DNA from: Tenacibaculum caenipelagi
GTDB lineage: Bacteria; Bacteroidota; Bacteroidia; Flavobacteriales; Flavobacteriaceae
DNA length: 64,000 nucleotides
Reading direction: 5' to 3'
Assembly: GCF_004363005.1 (NCBI RefSeq)
Contig: NZ_SNYH01000002.1
Coordinates: 310,001-374,000, forward strand
The notes beneath the pieces were generated by a model. It did not search any database, was not told where the DNA came from, and worked only from the letters and a program-made list of their open reading frames with translations. The translations under genes and the position numbers were made by a program. This document shows positions 1 to 9,299 of the stretch, in pieces. Within the stretch, counting starts at the first letter, position 1. Each line of letters begins with the position of its first letter.

Positions 1-3
1 AAA

Positions 4-31
4 AAAGTGATGCATTTTACATCACTTTTTA
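4..31. terminator. Hairpin terminator, bidirectional
   Basis: An 11-bp stem (AAAAAGTGATG with its complement) is flanked by A and T runs. It sits just beyond the stop of the minus-strand thioredoxin gene and can also end transcription of a plus-strand gene left of the window. Confidence 0.75.
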
Positions 32-58
32 AACGTCCTTTTTCTCAGAAAATAGGTT

Positions 59-418
59 TTATTTTTCAACTTTTAAAACTTCTGAAATTATTTGTTCAAT
101 CTGTTTTTTTGGTAGTGCTCCATGAGCCATTTGTGGCTCTTCATCTACTGGACAAAATAACATAGATGGAATACTTCTAATTCCAAAAGCAGCTGACAAT
201 TCTTGCTCTGCTTCTGTATCTATTTTATAAATATTAATTTTTCCTTCATATTCTGCACTTAACTGCTCTAAAACAGGTGCCAATGCTTTACAAGGTCCAC
301 ACCAATCAGCATAAAAATCAATAATTGCGGGTACTTCTCCTTCAAACTTCCATTCCTTATTTTCTTCGTAGTTAAAAACCTTTTTGAAAAAAGCTTCTTT
401 ATTCAAATTCTCTGTCAT
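59..418 (-). CDS. trxA: Thioredoxin
   Basis: Cytoplasmic thiol-disulfide oxidoreductase of 119 residues, close to the family's usual 105-110 plus a short N-terminal extension. The redox motif WCGPC is at residues 39-43, preceded by the FYADWCGPC beta strand, and the cis-proline is at about residue 84 (RSIPS). It has no signal peptide or membrane segment, so it should act in the cytosol on reductases and other disulfide substrates. It stands alone, divergent from the prolyl oligopeptidase gene, with a terminator just after its stop. The family is certain. Whether this is the main housekeeping thioredoxin cannot be told from the window. Confidence 0.93.
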   Translation of the reverse strand: MTENLNKEAFFKKVFNYEENKEWKFEGEVPAIIDFYADWCGPCKALAPVLEQLSAEYEGKINIYKIDTEAEQELSAAFGIRSIPSMLFCPVDEEPQMAHGALPKKQIEQIISEVLKVEK

Positions 419-563
419 CTGTGTTTTCTATATTATAATTGTGTAAAGGTAGTCGTTTTTATTTCATCCTTTTTACAGAGTTCTTTTTGTTAAAATCATC
501 TTAAAATAAATGGTTCTCATTGTTTTTCTTCTAAATTTGAGCGAATTAACCAATTTTAAAACC

Positions 564-2723
564 ATGAAAAAAATCCTTCTTCCTCTTGTATGTGCAGGGA
601 CAATTTTTGTTTCTTGTAAAGAAGAAAAACAATTAAAAAACAATATTAGTGTGAACTACCCTGAAACAACTAAAAAACCTGTTGTAGATGAATACTTTGG
701 TACCAAAGTGACCGATAATTATCGTTGGCTAGAAGACGATAGAAGTGCTGAGACCGAAACTTGGGTAAAAGCTGAAAACGAAATTACATTCGACTACTTG
801 AGTAAAATTCCATACCGCGAACAATTAAAAGAACGCTTATCTGAATTATGGAATTACGAAAAAGTAGGAACTCCTTTTAAAGAAGGAGACTATACTTATT
901 TTTATAAAAATAATGGACTACAAAACCAGTATGTTTTATACAGAAAAGACAACGATGGTAAAGAAGAAGTTTTCTTAGACCCTAATACATTTGCAGAAGA
1001 CGGGACTACCTCGTTAGGCTCTATAAGTTTTACTAAAGATGGAAAAACAGTTGCTTATGCTATTTCTGAAGGGGGAAGTGACTGGAGAAAAGTAATTATT
1101 ATGGATGCTGAAACTAAAGAAATTAAAGAAGACACTTTAGTTGATGTGAAATTTTCAGGAATTGCTTGGAAAGGAAACGAAGGGTTTTATTACTCTAGTT
1201 ATGATAAACCAAAAGGAAGTGAATTATCTGCAAAAACAGATCAACACAAATTATATTTCCATAAGTTAGGAACGCCTCAAAGTTCTGATGAAGTTGTTTT
1301 TGGAGCTACTCCAGAAGAAAAAAACAGATATGTTGGTGGTTACTTAACTGAAGATGATAAATTTTTATTTATTTCTGCATCTACTTCAACTTCTGGAAAC
1401 AAACTTTTCTTAAAAGATTTAACCAAGCCTAATAGTAAACTAATTACAGTATTAGACAATTATGATAGTGATACGCATGTAATAGATAACAGAGATAATA
1501 AATTATATTTGGTTACCAACTTAAATGCTCCTAACAAAAAAATAGTTACCGTAGACGCTGCAAACCCAACACCTGAAAACTGGAAAAAATTTATTCCTGA
1601 AACTGAAAATGTATTATCTCCTTCAACAGGAGCAGGATATTTCTTTGCTGAATATATGGTAGATGCAGTATCAAAGGTTTTACAATATGATTTTGATGGT
1701 AAATTAATTCGCGAAGTAAAATTACCAGGAGTAGGTTCTGCTAATGGTTTTAGTGGAAAAACAGATGCTAAAGAACTCTATTTTTCATTTACTAATTACA
1801 ACACACCTAGTTCTTCCTATAAATTTAATCCAGAAGATGGAACCTATGAAGTATACTGGAGACCAGCTATTTCTTTCAATTCAGATAATTACGAAAGTAA
1901 ACAAGTATTTTATACTTCAAAAGACGGAACAAAAGTTCCCATGATTATTACCTATAAAAAAGGATTAGAATTAAACGGTAAAAACCCTACTATTTTATAT
2001 GGTTATGGTGGATTCAATATAAGCTTAACTCCTAATTTTAGTATTGCCAACGCTGTTTGGATGGAACAAGGAGGCGTATATGCTGTACCTAATTTACGTG
2101 GCGGAGGTGAGTATGGTAAAAAATGGCATAAGGCAGGAACTCAACTACAAAAACAAAATGTATTTGATGATTTTATTGCTGCTGCTGAATACTTAATAAA
2201 AGAAAACTATACCTCATCAGATTATTTAGCTATTAGAGGAGGCTCTAATGGAGGATTATTAGTAGGAGCTACAATGACACAACGTCCTGATTTAATGAAA
2301 GTAGCTTTACCTGCAGTAGGAGTTTTAGATATGTTACGTTACCATACCTTTACAGCAGGCGCTGGTTGGGCTTACGACTATGGTACTTCTGAGCAAAGCA
2401 AAGAAATGTTTGAATATTTAAAAGGGTACTCACCAGTACACAATGTAAAAAAAGGAGCAAAATATCCTGCAACAATGGTAACAACAGGGGATCATGACGA
2501 TCGTGTAGTCCCTGCACATAGTTTTAAATTTGCTGCTGAATTACAAGACAAACAACAAGGGAGCAATCCTGTATTAATCAGAATTGAAACCAATGCTGGT
2601 CATGGAGCGGGTACTCCTGTCGCTAAAACTATTGAACAATATGCTGATATTTTCGGATTTACCTTATTTAATATGGGATTCGAGTCATTACCAAATGCAC
2701 CAAAGTCAAAAATAAAGAGTTAA
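564..2723 (+). CDS. Prolyl oligopeptidase (S9A), lipoprotein
   Basis: Serine peptidase of the prolyl oligopeptidase family that cleaves short proline-containing peptides. Starting at the ATG at 564 gives a lipoprotein signal ([18 protein letters not shown], lipidated Cys at 18), so that start is preferred to 510, which adds a spurious hydrophobic stretch. The N-terminal half is the beta-propeller. The C-terminal alpha/beta hydrolase carries the catalytic triad: Ser near residue 561 in GGSNGG, Asp near 645 in GDHDDRV and His near 680 in NAGHGAG. About 719 residues is normal for S9A. The next gene is another secreted peptidase in the same direction 58 bp on, consistent with shared peptide scavenging in the periplasm. 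Confidence 0.93.
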   Translation: MKKILLPLVCAGTIFVSCKEEKQLKNNISVNYPETTKKPVVDEYFGTKVTDNYRWLEDDRSAETETWVKAENEITFDYLSKIPYREQLKERLSELWNYEKVGTPFKEGDYTYFYKNNGLQNQYVLYRKDNDGKEEVFLDPNTFAEDGTTSLGSISFTKDGKTVAYAISEGGSDWRKVIIMDAETKEIKEDTLVDVKFSGIAWKGNEGFYYSSYDKPKGSELSAKTDQHKLYFHKLGTPQSSDEVVFGATPEEKNRYVGGYLTEDDKFLFISASTSTSGNKLFLKDLTKPNSKLITVLDNYDSDTHVIDNRDNKLYLVTNLNAPNKKIVTVDAANPTPENWKKFIPETENVLSPSTGAGYFFAEYMVDAVSKVLQYDFDGKLIREVKLPGVGSANGFSGKTDAKELYFSFTNYNTPSSSYKFNPEDGTYEVYWRPAISFNSDNYESKQVFYTSKDGTKVPMIITYKKGLELNGKNPTILYGYGGFNISLTPNFSIANAVWMEQGGVYAVPNLRGGGEYGKKWHKAGTQLQKQNVFDDFIAAAEYLIKENYTSSDYLAIRGGSNGGLLVGATMTQRPDLMKVALPAVGVLDMLRYHTFTAGAGWAYDYGTSEQSKEMFEYLKGYSPVHNVKKGAKYPATMVTTGDHDDRVVPAHSFKFAAELQDKQQGSNPVLIRIETNAGHGAGTPVAKTIEQYADIFGFTLFNMGFESLPNAPKSKIKS

Positions 2724-2781
2724 AAACTGTAACAATTGTATAAAAACTAACTCTTATTAAGATAAATCAAAAATCACAAAA

Positions 2782-4860
2782 ATGAAAACCATTCACAAAA
2801 TGCTGTTTACTACTGCAGTTGCTTCTTTAGGAGTCGTTGCTTGTAAAACAGATAAAAAGCCTGAAGAAAAAGTACAGGCAATCGTTTTAGAAAATATGGA
2901 TAACTCGGTTAAACCAACCGATGATTTCTTTAGATATGTTAACGGTTCTTGGGTTGATAAAACCGAAATTCCTGCCGATGAAACTTCTTGGGGTGGATTT
3001 AATCAATTAAGAAAAACTACCACTAAAGATGTGTTAGCTATCTTAAACAAGGCTATTGAAGAAGGTAACTTCCCAAAAATAAAAGATGCTGAAGGAAACG
3101 AAATAGATTCTGATCAAGAAAAAGCTGTGAACTACTACGAAACCATAATGGATACCGTAGCTAGAAATAAAGCTGGTAAGGCACCTGTACAGCCTTTTCT
3201 TCAAAAAATTGAAGAAATTAAAGACTTAAATGACGTACAAACTTTCATTACCAACATGGCTCCTTATGGAGGTGCTGGCTTTTACGGTTTTGGCGTATTT
3301 AACGACCTTAAAAACAGTAGTATGAATGCTGGTTACATGGGAGCTGGCGGACTTGGTTTATCAAGAGATTACTATGTAGATGAAAAGGTAAAAGATAAGC
3401 TTGAAAAATACGAAGTTTTTGTAGCTAAAATGTTGCAAGAGTTTGGCGATGATGAGGCTACAGCTAAAAAGAATGCAGCGACTATTGTTGCTTTTGAAAA
3501 GAGTTTAGCTGAACCTAGAATGACAAAAGAAGAGCGTAGAGATACTCGTAAAATTTACAACCCAATGACTGTTGCTGAATTAACTGAGTTAGTTCCTGTA
3601 ATTGACTGGGAAGCTCACTTAAAAGGAATTGGTGTTGATAGTATTGACAAAGTTATTCTTACTGACCCTGGGTATTTCAAAGCAATGAATGAAGTACTTA
3701 AAAATAGTCCTATCGAAACTATTAAATTATCATTACGTTGGAATGCTATTAACAACTCTTTAGGTTTATTATCTACCGATTTAGAAAAGGCTAACTGGGA
3801 GTTTTACAGCAAAGAAATGCGTGGTGCTAAACAACAACGTCCAAGAGACGAGCGCGCTTTAAGTAACTTAAATGGTGCTATTGGTGAAGCTTTAGGTAAA
3901 TTATATGTGGATGAAAAATTCCCGCCAGAAGCAAAACAAAAAGCTAAGGAAATGATTGACAACGTAATGTTAGGTTTTGAAAAACGCATTGCACAATTGC
4001 CTTGGATGAGTGAAGAAACTAAAGAAAAAGCTCTAGACAAACTTCACAAATTAACCGTTAAAATTGCATATCCTGATAAGTGGAAAGATTATTCTGCTTT
4101 ACAAGTAAAAGGGTTAGAACAAGGAGGTACGTATTTTGACAATGCTGTTAATGTACGCAAGTGGAATTTTGAAAAAGACATGGCTAAATTAGGTAAAGAA
4201 GTAGACAGAACTGAGTGGGGAATGTCTCCTCAAACAGTAAATGCTTACTTTAATCCTGTAAATAACGAAATCGTATTCCCTGCAGCTATTTTACAACCAC
4301 CTTTCTATAACTACAAAGCTGATGAAGCTGTGAACTATGGAGGAATTGGCGCAGTTATCGGTCACGAAATCTCACACAGTTTTGATGATTCTGGTGCTCG
4401 TTTTGACGGTGATGGAAACCTTAAAAACTGGTGGACAGAAGAAGATTCAGAAAAGTTTAAAGAGGCTGGTAGCAAGCTAATAAAACAATACAGTGATATT
4501 ATTGCTATTGATAGTATGCATTTAAATGGAGAGTTTACCCTAGGAGAAAATATTGGTGATTTAGGAGGAGTACAAGCTGCTTACGAAGGATTACAAATTT
4601 TCTTAGAAAAGAATGGTCGTCCTGAAAATATTGACGGATTTACACCTGAGCAACGTTTCTTCCTTTCTTGGGGTACCATTTGGAGAACTAAAATGCGTGA
4701 TGAAGCATTAAAAAACTTAATCATGACAAATCCACACGCTCCTGGAATGTACAGAGCATATATCCCTCTTAAAAATGTAGATGCTTTTTATAAAGCATTT
4801 GATGTTAAAGAAGGTGATAAAATGTATTTAAAACCAGAAGATCGAGTAAGAATTTGGTAA
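2782..4860 (+). CDS. M13 family metallopeptidase (neprilysin-like), lipoprotein
   Basis: Zinc endopeptidase of 692 residues, typical of the M13 (PepO/neprilysin) family that degrades peptides outside the cytoplasm. The zinc motif HEISH is at about residues 528-532 and the third ligand lies in GENIGDLGG near 589. The substrate-binding NAYF motif (TVNAYFNP) is near residue 485. The N terminus has a lipobox ending at Cys21 (GVVAC). The conserved C-terminal CxxW motif of the family is replaced here by a C terminus ending VRIW, which is common in Bacteroidota copies. It follows the S9A peptidase and ends at a strong terminator. Confidence 0.93.
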   Translation: MKTIHKMLFTTAVASLGVVACKTDKKPEEKVQAIVLENMDNSVKPTDDFFRYVNGSWVDKTEIPADETSWGGFNQLRKTTTKDVLAILNKAIEEGNFPKIKDAEGNEIDSDQEKAVNYYETIMDTVARNKAGKAPVQPFLQKIEEIKDLNDVQTFITNMAPYGGAGFYGFGVFNDLKNSSMNAGYMGAGGLGLSRDYYVDEKVKDKLEKYEVFVAKMLQEFGDDEATAKKNAATIVAFEKSLAEPRMTKEERRDTRKIYNPMTVAELTELVPVIDWEAHLKGIGVDSIDKVILTDPGYFKAMNEVLKNSPIETIKLSLRWNAINNSLGLLSTDLEKANWEFYSKEMRGAKQQRPRDERALSNLNGAIGEALGKLYVDEKFPPEAKQKAKEMIDNVMLGFEKRIAQLPWMSEETKEKALDKLHKLTVKIAYPDKWKDYSALQVKGLEQGGTYFDNAVNVRKWNFEKDMAKLGKEVDRTEWGMSPQTVNAYFNPVNNEIVFPAAILQPPFYNYKADEAVNYGGIGAVIGHEISHSFDDSGARFDGDGNLKNWWTEEDSEKFKEAGSKLIKQYSDIIAIDSMHLNGEFTLGENIGDLGGVQAAYEGLQIFLEKNGRPENIDGFTPEQRFFLSWGTIWRTKMRDEALKNLIMTNPHAPGMYRAYIPLKNVDAFYKAFDVKEGDKMYLKPEDRVRIW

Positions 4861-4886
4861 ATTCAACCAAAAAAATAAGTACCTTT

Positions 4887-4914
4887 AAACCAGTGCATAA
4901 GCACTGGTTTTTTT
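4887..4914 (+). terminator. Rho-independent terminator
   Basis: The 10-bp stem AAACCAGTGC / GCACTGGTTT with an ATAA loop is followed by T residues, 26 bp after the M13 peptidase stop. Confidence 0.88.
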
Positions 4915-4991
4915 ATTATTAAAAATAAAAAAATAGGTGTTGTATAATTCAAAAAATAGTAAGTAATTCGCCCCCCTTAACTTTCTAAAAA

Positions 4992-5405
4992 ATGAAACTA
5001 ATAGGAAGAGTTGAAAAAATATCCTTTTTAAAATGGGAAATTGAAGATTTGCCTGCTAAAATAGATACAGGAGCCTATACTTCTGCGATACATTGTAAAC
5101 ATATTGAAGAGAAAGATGGAGTGTTAAAGTTTATACTATTATGTCCAAAAACTGAAAAGTATAATAACAAATTGCTTCAAACAACTAAATACCAATTAAA
5201 AAGTATACGAAGCTCTAATGGTAAAAAGCAAAAAAGGTATGTTGTATCAACATCCGTTATTTTTTACAATAAAAAATATAAAATAAAACTATCTTTATCT
5301 GATAGAGGTAAAATGAATTATCCAGTTTTAATTGGTAGAAAGTTTTTAAATAAAAAATTTATCGTGGATGTTTCACAAAAAAACATCGCATCAAAAGAAG
5401 TATAA
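4992..5405 (+). CDS. RimB-like retropepsin-fold protease (ATP-dependent zinc protease family)
   Basis: This 137-residue protein belongs to the PF05618 family, called putative ATP-dependent zinc proteases although the fold resembles retropepsins. The hallmark KIDTGAYTSAIHC is at residues 23-35, with the DTGA motif of aspartic proteases, and the C-terminal strand reads YPVLIGRKFL. It lies 3 bp upstream of rimK. In Pseudomonas the RimB protease is encoded with RimK and acts in the S6-modification system; the same partnership is inferred here. No signal peptide is visible, so the protein is cytoplasmic. Confidence 0.85.
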   Translation: MKLIGRVEKISFLKWEIEDLPAKIDTGAYTSAIHCKHIEEKDGVLKFILLCPKTEKYNNKLLQTTKYQLKSIRSSNGKKQKRYVVSTSVIFYNKKYKIKLSLSDRGKMNYPVLIGRKFLNKKFIVDVSQKNIASKEV

Positions 5406-5408
5406 AAA

Positions 5409-6281
5409 ATGAAAATTGTTGTCCTTTCTAGAAACACTAAATTATATTCAACCAAACGTTTAGTAGAAGCAGGTGAAAAAAGAGGTCATGAAATGCTGGT
5501 GTTAGATCACACAAAATGTGACTTAATTATCGAAAAAAGAAAGCCAGCTATAGTATACAATCACGAATTAGTAACAGATGTAGATGCTATCATACCTCGT
5601 ATTGGTGCCTCTGTAACTTTTTACGGTACTGCAGTTGTACGCCAGTTTGAGATGATGAAAGTTTTTTCTGTTGTAGAGTCACAAGCTTTGGTAAGATCTA
5701 GAGATAAATTAAGTAGTTTGCAAGTACTTTCTAGAGCTAATTTAGGGTTGCCAAAAACTGTTTTTACCAATTATTCAAAAGACACTTCTGAAATTATTAA
5801 AAAAGTAGGTGGTGCTCCATTGATTATTAAATTACTAGAAGGAACGCAAGGTTTAGGAGTTGTTTTAGCAGAAACAAAAAAAGCTGCTGAATCGGTTTTA
5901 GAAGCTTTTAACGGTTTACAAGCCCGTGTAATAGTACAAGAGTATATTAAAGAAGCTAAAGGGGCTGATATTCGTGCATTTGTGGTTGATGGTGTTGTTG
6001 TTGGTGCTATGAAACGTCAAGGTAAAGAAGGTGAATTTAGATCGAATTTACACAGAGGTGGAACCGCAGAGATTATCGAATTAACTGAAGAAGAAGAAAA
6101 CGCTGCCCTTAAAGCTGTGAAAACAATGCGATTAGGAGTTGCTGGAGTTGATATGCTACAGTCTGATAGAGGCCCGTTAATTTTAGAAGTCAATTCCTCT
6201 CCTGGTTTGGAAGGTATAGAAAAAGCCACAGGTAAAGATATTGCTAAAAGCATTATTCGATATGTAGAAAGAAGTGCTTAA
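5409..6281 (+). CDS. rimK: RimK-family ATP-grasp ligase (ribosomal protein S6 glutamate ligase)
   Basis: ATP-grasp ligase that adds glutamate residues to the C terminus of ribosomal protein S6. The 290-residue length fits. The N-terminal preATP-grasp domain ([22 protein letters not shown]) is followed by the ATP-grasp core with [15 protein letters not shown], the glycine-rich loop near residues 137-151, and the metal-binding stretch [19 protein letters not shown] near 258-276. It is translated from an ATG 3 bp after the RimB-like gene, so the two form a bicistron. Related ligases of this group act on other substrates (coenzyme F420, LysW), so the substrate is inferred. A terminator follows. 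Confidence 0.9.
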   Translation: MKIVVLSRNTKLYSTKRLVEAGEKRGHEMLVLDHTKCDLIIEKRKPAIVYNHELVTDVDAIIPRIGASVTFYGTAVVRQFEMMKVFSVVESQALVRSRDKLSSLQVLSRANLGLPKTVFTNYSKDTSEIIKKVGGAPLIIKLLEGTQGLGVVLAETKKAAESVLEAFNGLQARVIVQEYIKEAKGADIRAFVVDGVVVGAMKRQGKEGEFRSNLHRGGTAEIIELTEEEENAALKAVKTMRLGVAGVDMLQSDRGPLILEVNSSPGLEGIEKATGKDIAKSIIRYVERSA

Positions 6282-6285
6282 AAAC

Positions 6286-6317
6286 AAAAACCGACATAAA
6301 ATAATGTCGGTTTTTTT
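6286..6317. terminator. Bidirectional terminator
   Basis: The stem CCGACA / TGTCGG is flanked by A and T runs, just past the rimK stop and just before the 3' end of the minus-strand HMA-like gene, so it serves both converging units. Confidence 0.8.
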
Positions 6318-6321
6318 ATCT

Positions 6322-6540
6322 TTAGTCTGCTAATTCCATACAGTTAAATCCTTTTTGTTTTACTTTGTTTATAATGTCAGCTTCATCTGTAATATCTGTT
6401 GCCTCTATTCTTAAAACATTATCAACATCCTCAATATCAATAGATAAGTTAATTATATTACTATCTTGATTAAATAACTGACGTATAGATTGTTCTTTTT
6501 TCTTTGTATCAATATCAGTTCCATAGATAAATAGTTTCAT
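6322..6540 (-). CDS. Small HMA/ferredoxin-fold protein lacking the CxxC metal site
   Basis: A 72-residue cytoplasmic protein whose predicted pattern beta-alpha-beta-beta-alpha (KLFIYGTDI, helix, NIINLSIDIEDVDNVLRIEA, helix EADIINKVKQKGFNC) matches heavy-metal-associated domains such as copper chaperones. The metal-binding MxCxxC loop after strand 1 is missing; that position reads GTDIDTKKKE. It therefore probably does not carry copper and may be a binding or regulatory domain. It is the last gene of a three-gene minus-strand unit (sigma factor, membrane protein, this gene), starting 13 bp after the membrane protein. No function is assigned. Confidence 0.7.
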   Translation of the reverse strand: MKLFIYGTDIDTKKKEQSIRQLFNQDSNIINLSIDIEDVDNVLRIEATDITDEADIINKVKQKGFNCMELAD

Positions 6541-6553
6541 AACTCATTGATTT

Positions 6554-6973
6554 TTATTTTTGTTCCGTTTCTTTATTTAATTTCTCTACATATTTTTGAT
6601 AAGCTTCACTCCCTTCTTCTTCCCAAAAACTGTCATAATGTTCCCACTCTGAAAACTCTCCCTTACAGTTCTTTTCATAATATGATTTGAGTTTGTGTTT
6701 TCTTCTTTTGTTTGAGCATTTCTCCGATTTATGTTTCCCTCCACATTCACTAGATGAGAATAAAATTTTAGATAAAATAAATAACCCTACTGCTTGCCAG
6801 TAGTTAATAACTCGTAATCCGAAGATCTCTGGCATAAGGTTATTCCAAAGCCACATAATTGCATATCCAAAAAGCATCGCAAGTGCTAAAACTACAATTA
6901 TTCCGAATATTATTCTTCCTACAAATATTCCTAGAGATTCTCCATCTCTTCGTTCTTTAAACAAATTTTCCAT
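6554..6973 (-). CDS. Small membrane protein with basic, Cys/His-containing cytosolic tail
   Basis: A 139-residue protein of unknown function. Two hydrophobic segments are visible at about residues 18-45 (IFVGRIIFGIIVVLALAMLF) and 58-73. The rest is a charged tail holding SSECGGKHKSEKC, a cluster of Cys, His and Lys near residues 75-87, then an acidic and aromatic stretch (EWEHYDSFWEEEG). It starts 3 bp after the sigma factor stop, so the two are translationally linked. In Bacteroidota the gene next to a small sigma factor often encodes its membrane-bound partner; that this one restrains the sigma factor is only an inference. Confidence 0.75.
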   Translation of the reverse strand: MENLFKERRDGESLGIFVGRIIFGIIVVLALAMLFGYAIMWLWNNLMPEIFGLRVINYWQAVGLFILSKILFSSSECGGKHKSEKCSNKRRKHKLKSYYEKNCKGEFSEWEHYDSFWEEEGSEAYQKYVEKLNKETEQK

Positions 6974-6976
6974 CTT

Positions 6977-7507
6977 TTATTTTTTATTTTTATTTTCAAT
7001 TTTTCTCAATAGTATTCCTAATGCTCGATGTCTTCTTGACATTAATGTTCCAATAGGTATTTCAAGTTCCTCCGATAGTTCATTGTATGTGTATCCTTCA
7101 AAATCAATAGCTATAATAATTTCCTTATATACTGGTTTAAGATTCATTATTTTTAATTCTAGTTCCTTTTTCATCGCTTCAGAATAAGCATTATCAGGAG
7201 TTCCATACAACACCTCTGCAAGTTCATTCAGTTTTATTTCATCAATATCTGAAGCTTCGTGTTTCTTTTTTCTCAAATTATCAATGATTTTATTTTTTAA
7301 GGACCTATAAACAAAGCCAGCTACATTGTTTATAGGTGAATGTCCATTAACTCCAGAAAACAATTTTAAAGCAACCTCTTGAATAATATCCTCTGCATCT
7401 TGATGAATACTTTGTTTTATTTTAGTTCCAACATAAGACTTAAGAGCACCATATTCTTTATCAAAAAAGGCTTTTAATTTCTTTTTATTTTCCGTTTCTT
7501 GGTTCAT
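6977..7507 (-). CDS. ECF-type sigma-70 family RNA polymerase sigma factor
   Basis: A 176-residue alternative sigma factor. Region 2 is at residues 15-80, with DAEDIIQEVALKLF binding core polymerase and FVYRSLKNKIIDNLRKKK for -10 recognition. Region 4 is at about 110-170, with the helix-turn-helix YTYNELSEELEIPIGTLMSRRHRAL. The start at 7507 gives a complete region 2. It heads a tight operon with a membrane protein and an HMA-fold protein. Its upstream DNA carries ACGTCTTTATA, the -10-like motif also seen before two other genes in the window, which may indicate autoregulation. Confidence 0.9.
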   Translation of the reverse strand: MNQETENKKKLKAFFDKEYGALKSYVGTKIKQSIHQDAEDIIQEVALKLFSGVNGHSPINNVAGFVYRSLKNKIIDNLRKKKHEASDIDEIKLNELAEVLYGTPDNAYSEAMKKELELKIMNLKPVYKEIIIAIDFEGYTYNELSEELEIPIGTLMSRRHRALGILLRKIENKNKK

Positions 7508-7540
7508 TTACAGGCTTTCTTTATAGCTCCTCAATTATAA

Positions 7541-7566
7541 AGACGTACTTTTTATTTTCTATTGCA
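7541..7566 (-). promoter_or_regulatory. Possible ECF-type promoter of the 7.5 kb sigma operon
   Basis: On the minus strand ACGTCTTTATA lies about 34 bp before the sigma-factor start. The same -10-like ACGTCTTT occurs upstream of the ankyrin gene and of the 55-residue membrane protein gene. At the -35 position, 20 bp upstream, only a partial match (GCAA) to GWAAC is present, so this is the weakest of the three. Confidence 0.4.
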
Positions 7567-7694
7567 TTTTTTTCAAAAAAAACTTTTCATATCGTTTATA
7601 ACAAATATACTTAGGTCTGATTCTTAAAAAAAGAAGATTATTTACAGAGAAGCATGAGATGAATTATCTTAGTCCTTTACGTATTTTTGCACCT

Positions 7695-8630
7695 ATGCTA
7701 CAAGTTAATAATATTTCATTCACTTATCCATCAAAAGAAAAAACCCTACAAAACATAGGCTTTACCTTACAAAAAGGAGAACATTTGTGTATTATGGGAG
7801 AAAGTGGTTGTGGAAAATCTACCCTTCTAAAAATAGTGTATGGTTTGCTTGATGTAGATAAAGGAAATCTCTTTTGGAATGATATTCAAATTTTAGGACC
7901 CGAACATCACTTAGTTCCTGGAATGGAGTTTTTTAAATATGTGGCTCAAGATTTCGATTTAATGCCATTTACTTCAGTAAGTGAAAATATTAAGAAATTC
8001 TTATCCCGATTTTATCCTGAAGAAGCCGAAGAAAGAACTCAAGAACTTTTGGAGGTTATTGAAATGACTGGGCTTGCCAACGAAAAAGTTAAAAATTTAA
8101 GTGGTGGCCAACAACAAAGAGTTGCTATTGCTAGGGCTTTAGCTAAAGAACCTGAGCTATTGCTTCTTGACGAACCTTTTAGTCAAATAGATAATTTTAA
8201 AAAGAATTCCTTACGTAGAAGATTATTTGCTTATTTAAAAAAGAAAAATATTGCTTGTATTATAGCAACTCACGACGGAAACGATGCTTTATCTTTTGCT
8301 GACAGAATGATGGTTATTCGTAATCATCAAGTGCTTGCATATGATAGTCCATCCAATTTGTATCAAAACCCAAAAGAAAAGTATACAGCTTCTTTATTTG
8401 ATGATGTGAATGAGGTTTTTATCAATAATCAAACACTTCTACTGTATCCGAATCAACTAGAAATAACTCAAGAAACAACGAACTTAAAAGCTACGGTTAT
8501 AAAATCTTATTTTAAAGGATATTATTGGTTGATAGAAGTAATGTACAATAACCAATTGGTATTTGTAAATCATCATAAAAATATTGAGCATAAAAAAACA
8601 GCTTTTTTGAAATTCAAAAAAACTGTCTAA
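7695..8630 (+). CDS. ABC transporter ATP-binding protein
   Basis: ATPase subunit of an ABC transporter, 311 residues from the ATG at 7695. Walker A is GESGCGKST (residues 35-43), the Q-loop is VAQDFDLMPF, the signature is LSGGQQQRVA near 135 and Walker B is LLLLDEPFSQ. The last ~75 residues form a beta-rich C-terminal domain like the regulatory TOBE region of importers such as PotA or CysA. An upstream ATG at 7659 would add 12 residues but would put the promoter-like TATTTTTG, 10 bp before 7695, inside the gene, so 7695 is chosen. No permease is adjacent, so the substrate is unknown. Confidence 0.88.
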   Translation: MLQVNNISFTYPSKEKTLQNIGFTLQKGEHLCIMGESGCGKSTLLKIVYGLLDVDKGNLFWNDIQILGPEHHLVPGMEFFKYVAQDFDLMPFTSVSENIKKFLSRFYPEEAEERTQELLEVIEMTGLANEKVKNLSGGQQQRVAIARALAKEPELLLLDEPFSQIDNFKKNSLRRRLFAYLKKKNIACIIATHDGNDALSFADRMMVIRNHQVLAYDSPSNLYQNPKEKYTASLFDDVNEVFINNQTLLLYPNQLEITQETTNLKATVIKSYFKGYYWLIEVMYNNQLVFVNHHKNIEHKKTAFLKFKKTV

Positions 8631-8687
8631 ACCAATAATAATTATCTCACTAATTATTACTCAACTATTTTAAATTAATTTTTGTCT

Positions 8688-8736
8688 TAAAAAAATACAC
8701 TTCCACCCTATTAAACACCAAAAGGTAAAAGTGTAT
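8688..8736 (-). terminator. Probable terminator of the minus-strand FAD oxidoreductase / Gre unit
   Basis: Read on the minus strand, ATACACTTTT pairs with GAAGTGTAT around a loop that holds a smaller ACC/GGT stem, and T residues follow. It lies about 90 bp past the Gre-like stop. Confidence 0.55.
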
Positions 8737-8821
8737 ATAACTTCTTTTTCTTTATTTTCTTTTAGGAATAACAATCTTTCCTGTAACTAAAACAAGTAAG
8801 TTTTATTTTACCCTACTTTTT

Positions 8822-9271
8822 TTAAAAAATTTTTTTAATTGTATTTTGAATCCCTTTAAAATCAAAGGTTTCTCCTGCTTTCTTTCCTAAAATTAATTTT
8901 CCAATAGGTGAAGATGGGGAAATAGCGAAGTACTTTTTATTATCAACAGTTAACAAACCTACACTTATACTTATAAAATAATTAGCTGAGGTGGTTACAA
9001 CCACACTGCCTAAACAAACATTTGATGAAGTATTATTTATGTTTAATTTTGCTAAAACTTCTCTCATTTGAGTAATTCCACTAAGCTGTTGACTTGCCTT
9101 TTCCATTTCTAGCTGTAACATTGTACGTCCAGTTTCATGCTTATCTCCAGCAGAGCTCTTAGTTTCTGACTGCAATGCTTTTTGATGAGAAGCAATCGTT
9201 TCTTCTACTGTTTGCAAACGTTTGTTTACATACAATTCACATTGCTTGTATAATTCTTCTTTTATATTCAT
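8822..9271 (-). CDS. GreA/GreB-family transcription elongation factor-like protein
   Basis: A 149-residue protein with the architecture of Gre factors, which rescue backtracked RNA polymerase. The N-terminal part (residues 1-75) is a helical coiled coil with SSAGDKHETGR, an acidic tip like that inserted into the polymerase secondary channel. The C-terminal part is the FKBP-like domain ending SPSSPIGKLILGKKAGETF. It is slightly shorter than GreA (about 158). The ATG at 9271 is chosen because the alternative at 9319 overlaps the upstream oxidoreductase and adds an unrelated stretch. Such proteins in flavobacteria are sometimes mislabelled as 3-oxoacyl-ACP synthase. Confidence 0.78.
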   Translation of the reverse strand: MNIKEELYKQCELYVNKRLQTVEETIASHQKALQSETKSSAGDKHETGRTMLQLEMEKASQQLSGITQMREVLAKLNINNTSSNVCLGSVVVTTSANYFISISVGLLTVDNKKYFAISPSSPIGKLILGKKAGETFDFKGIQNTIKKIF

Positions 9272-9299
9272 AGTATTTCTCAATGTTGTAGAAATAATT

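Noticed and set aside
8635..8657. AT-only palindrome TAATAATTA / TAATTATTA as the ABC gene terminator
   Set aside because: It has no GC pairs and no T run, so it cannot be distinguished from AT-rich background.
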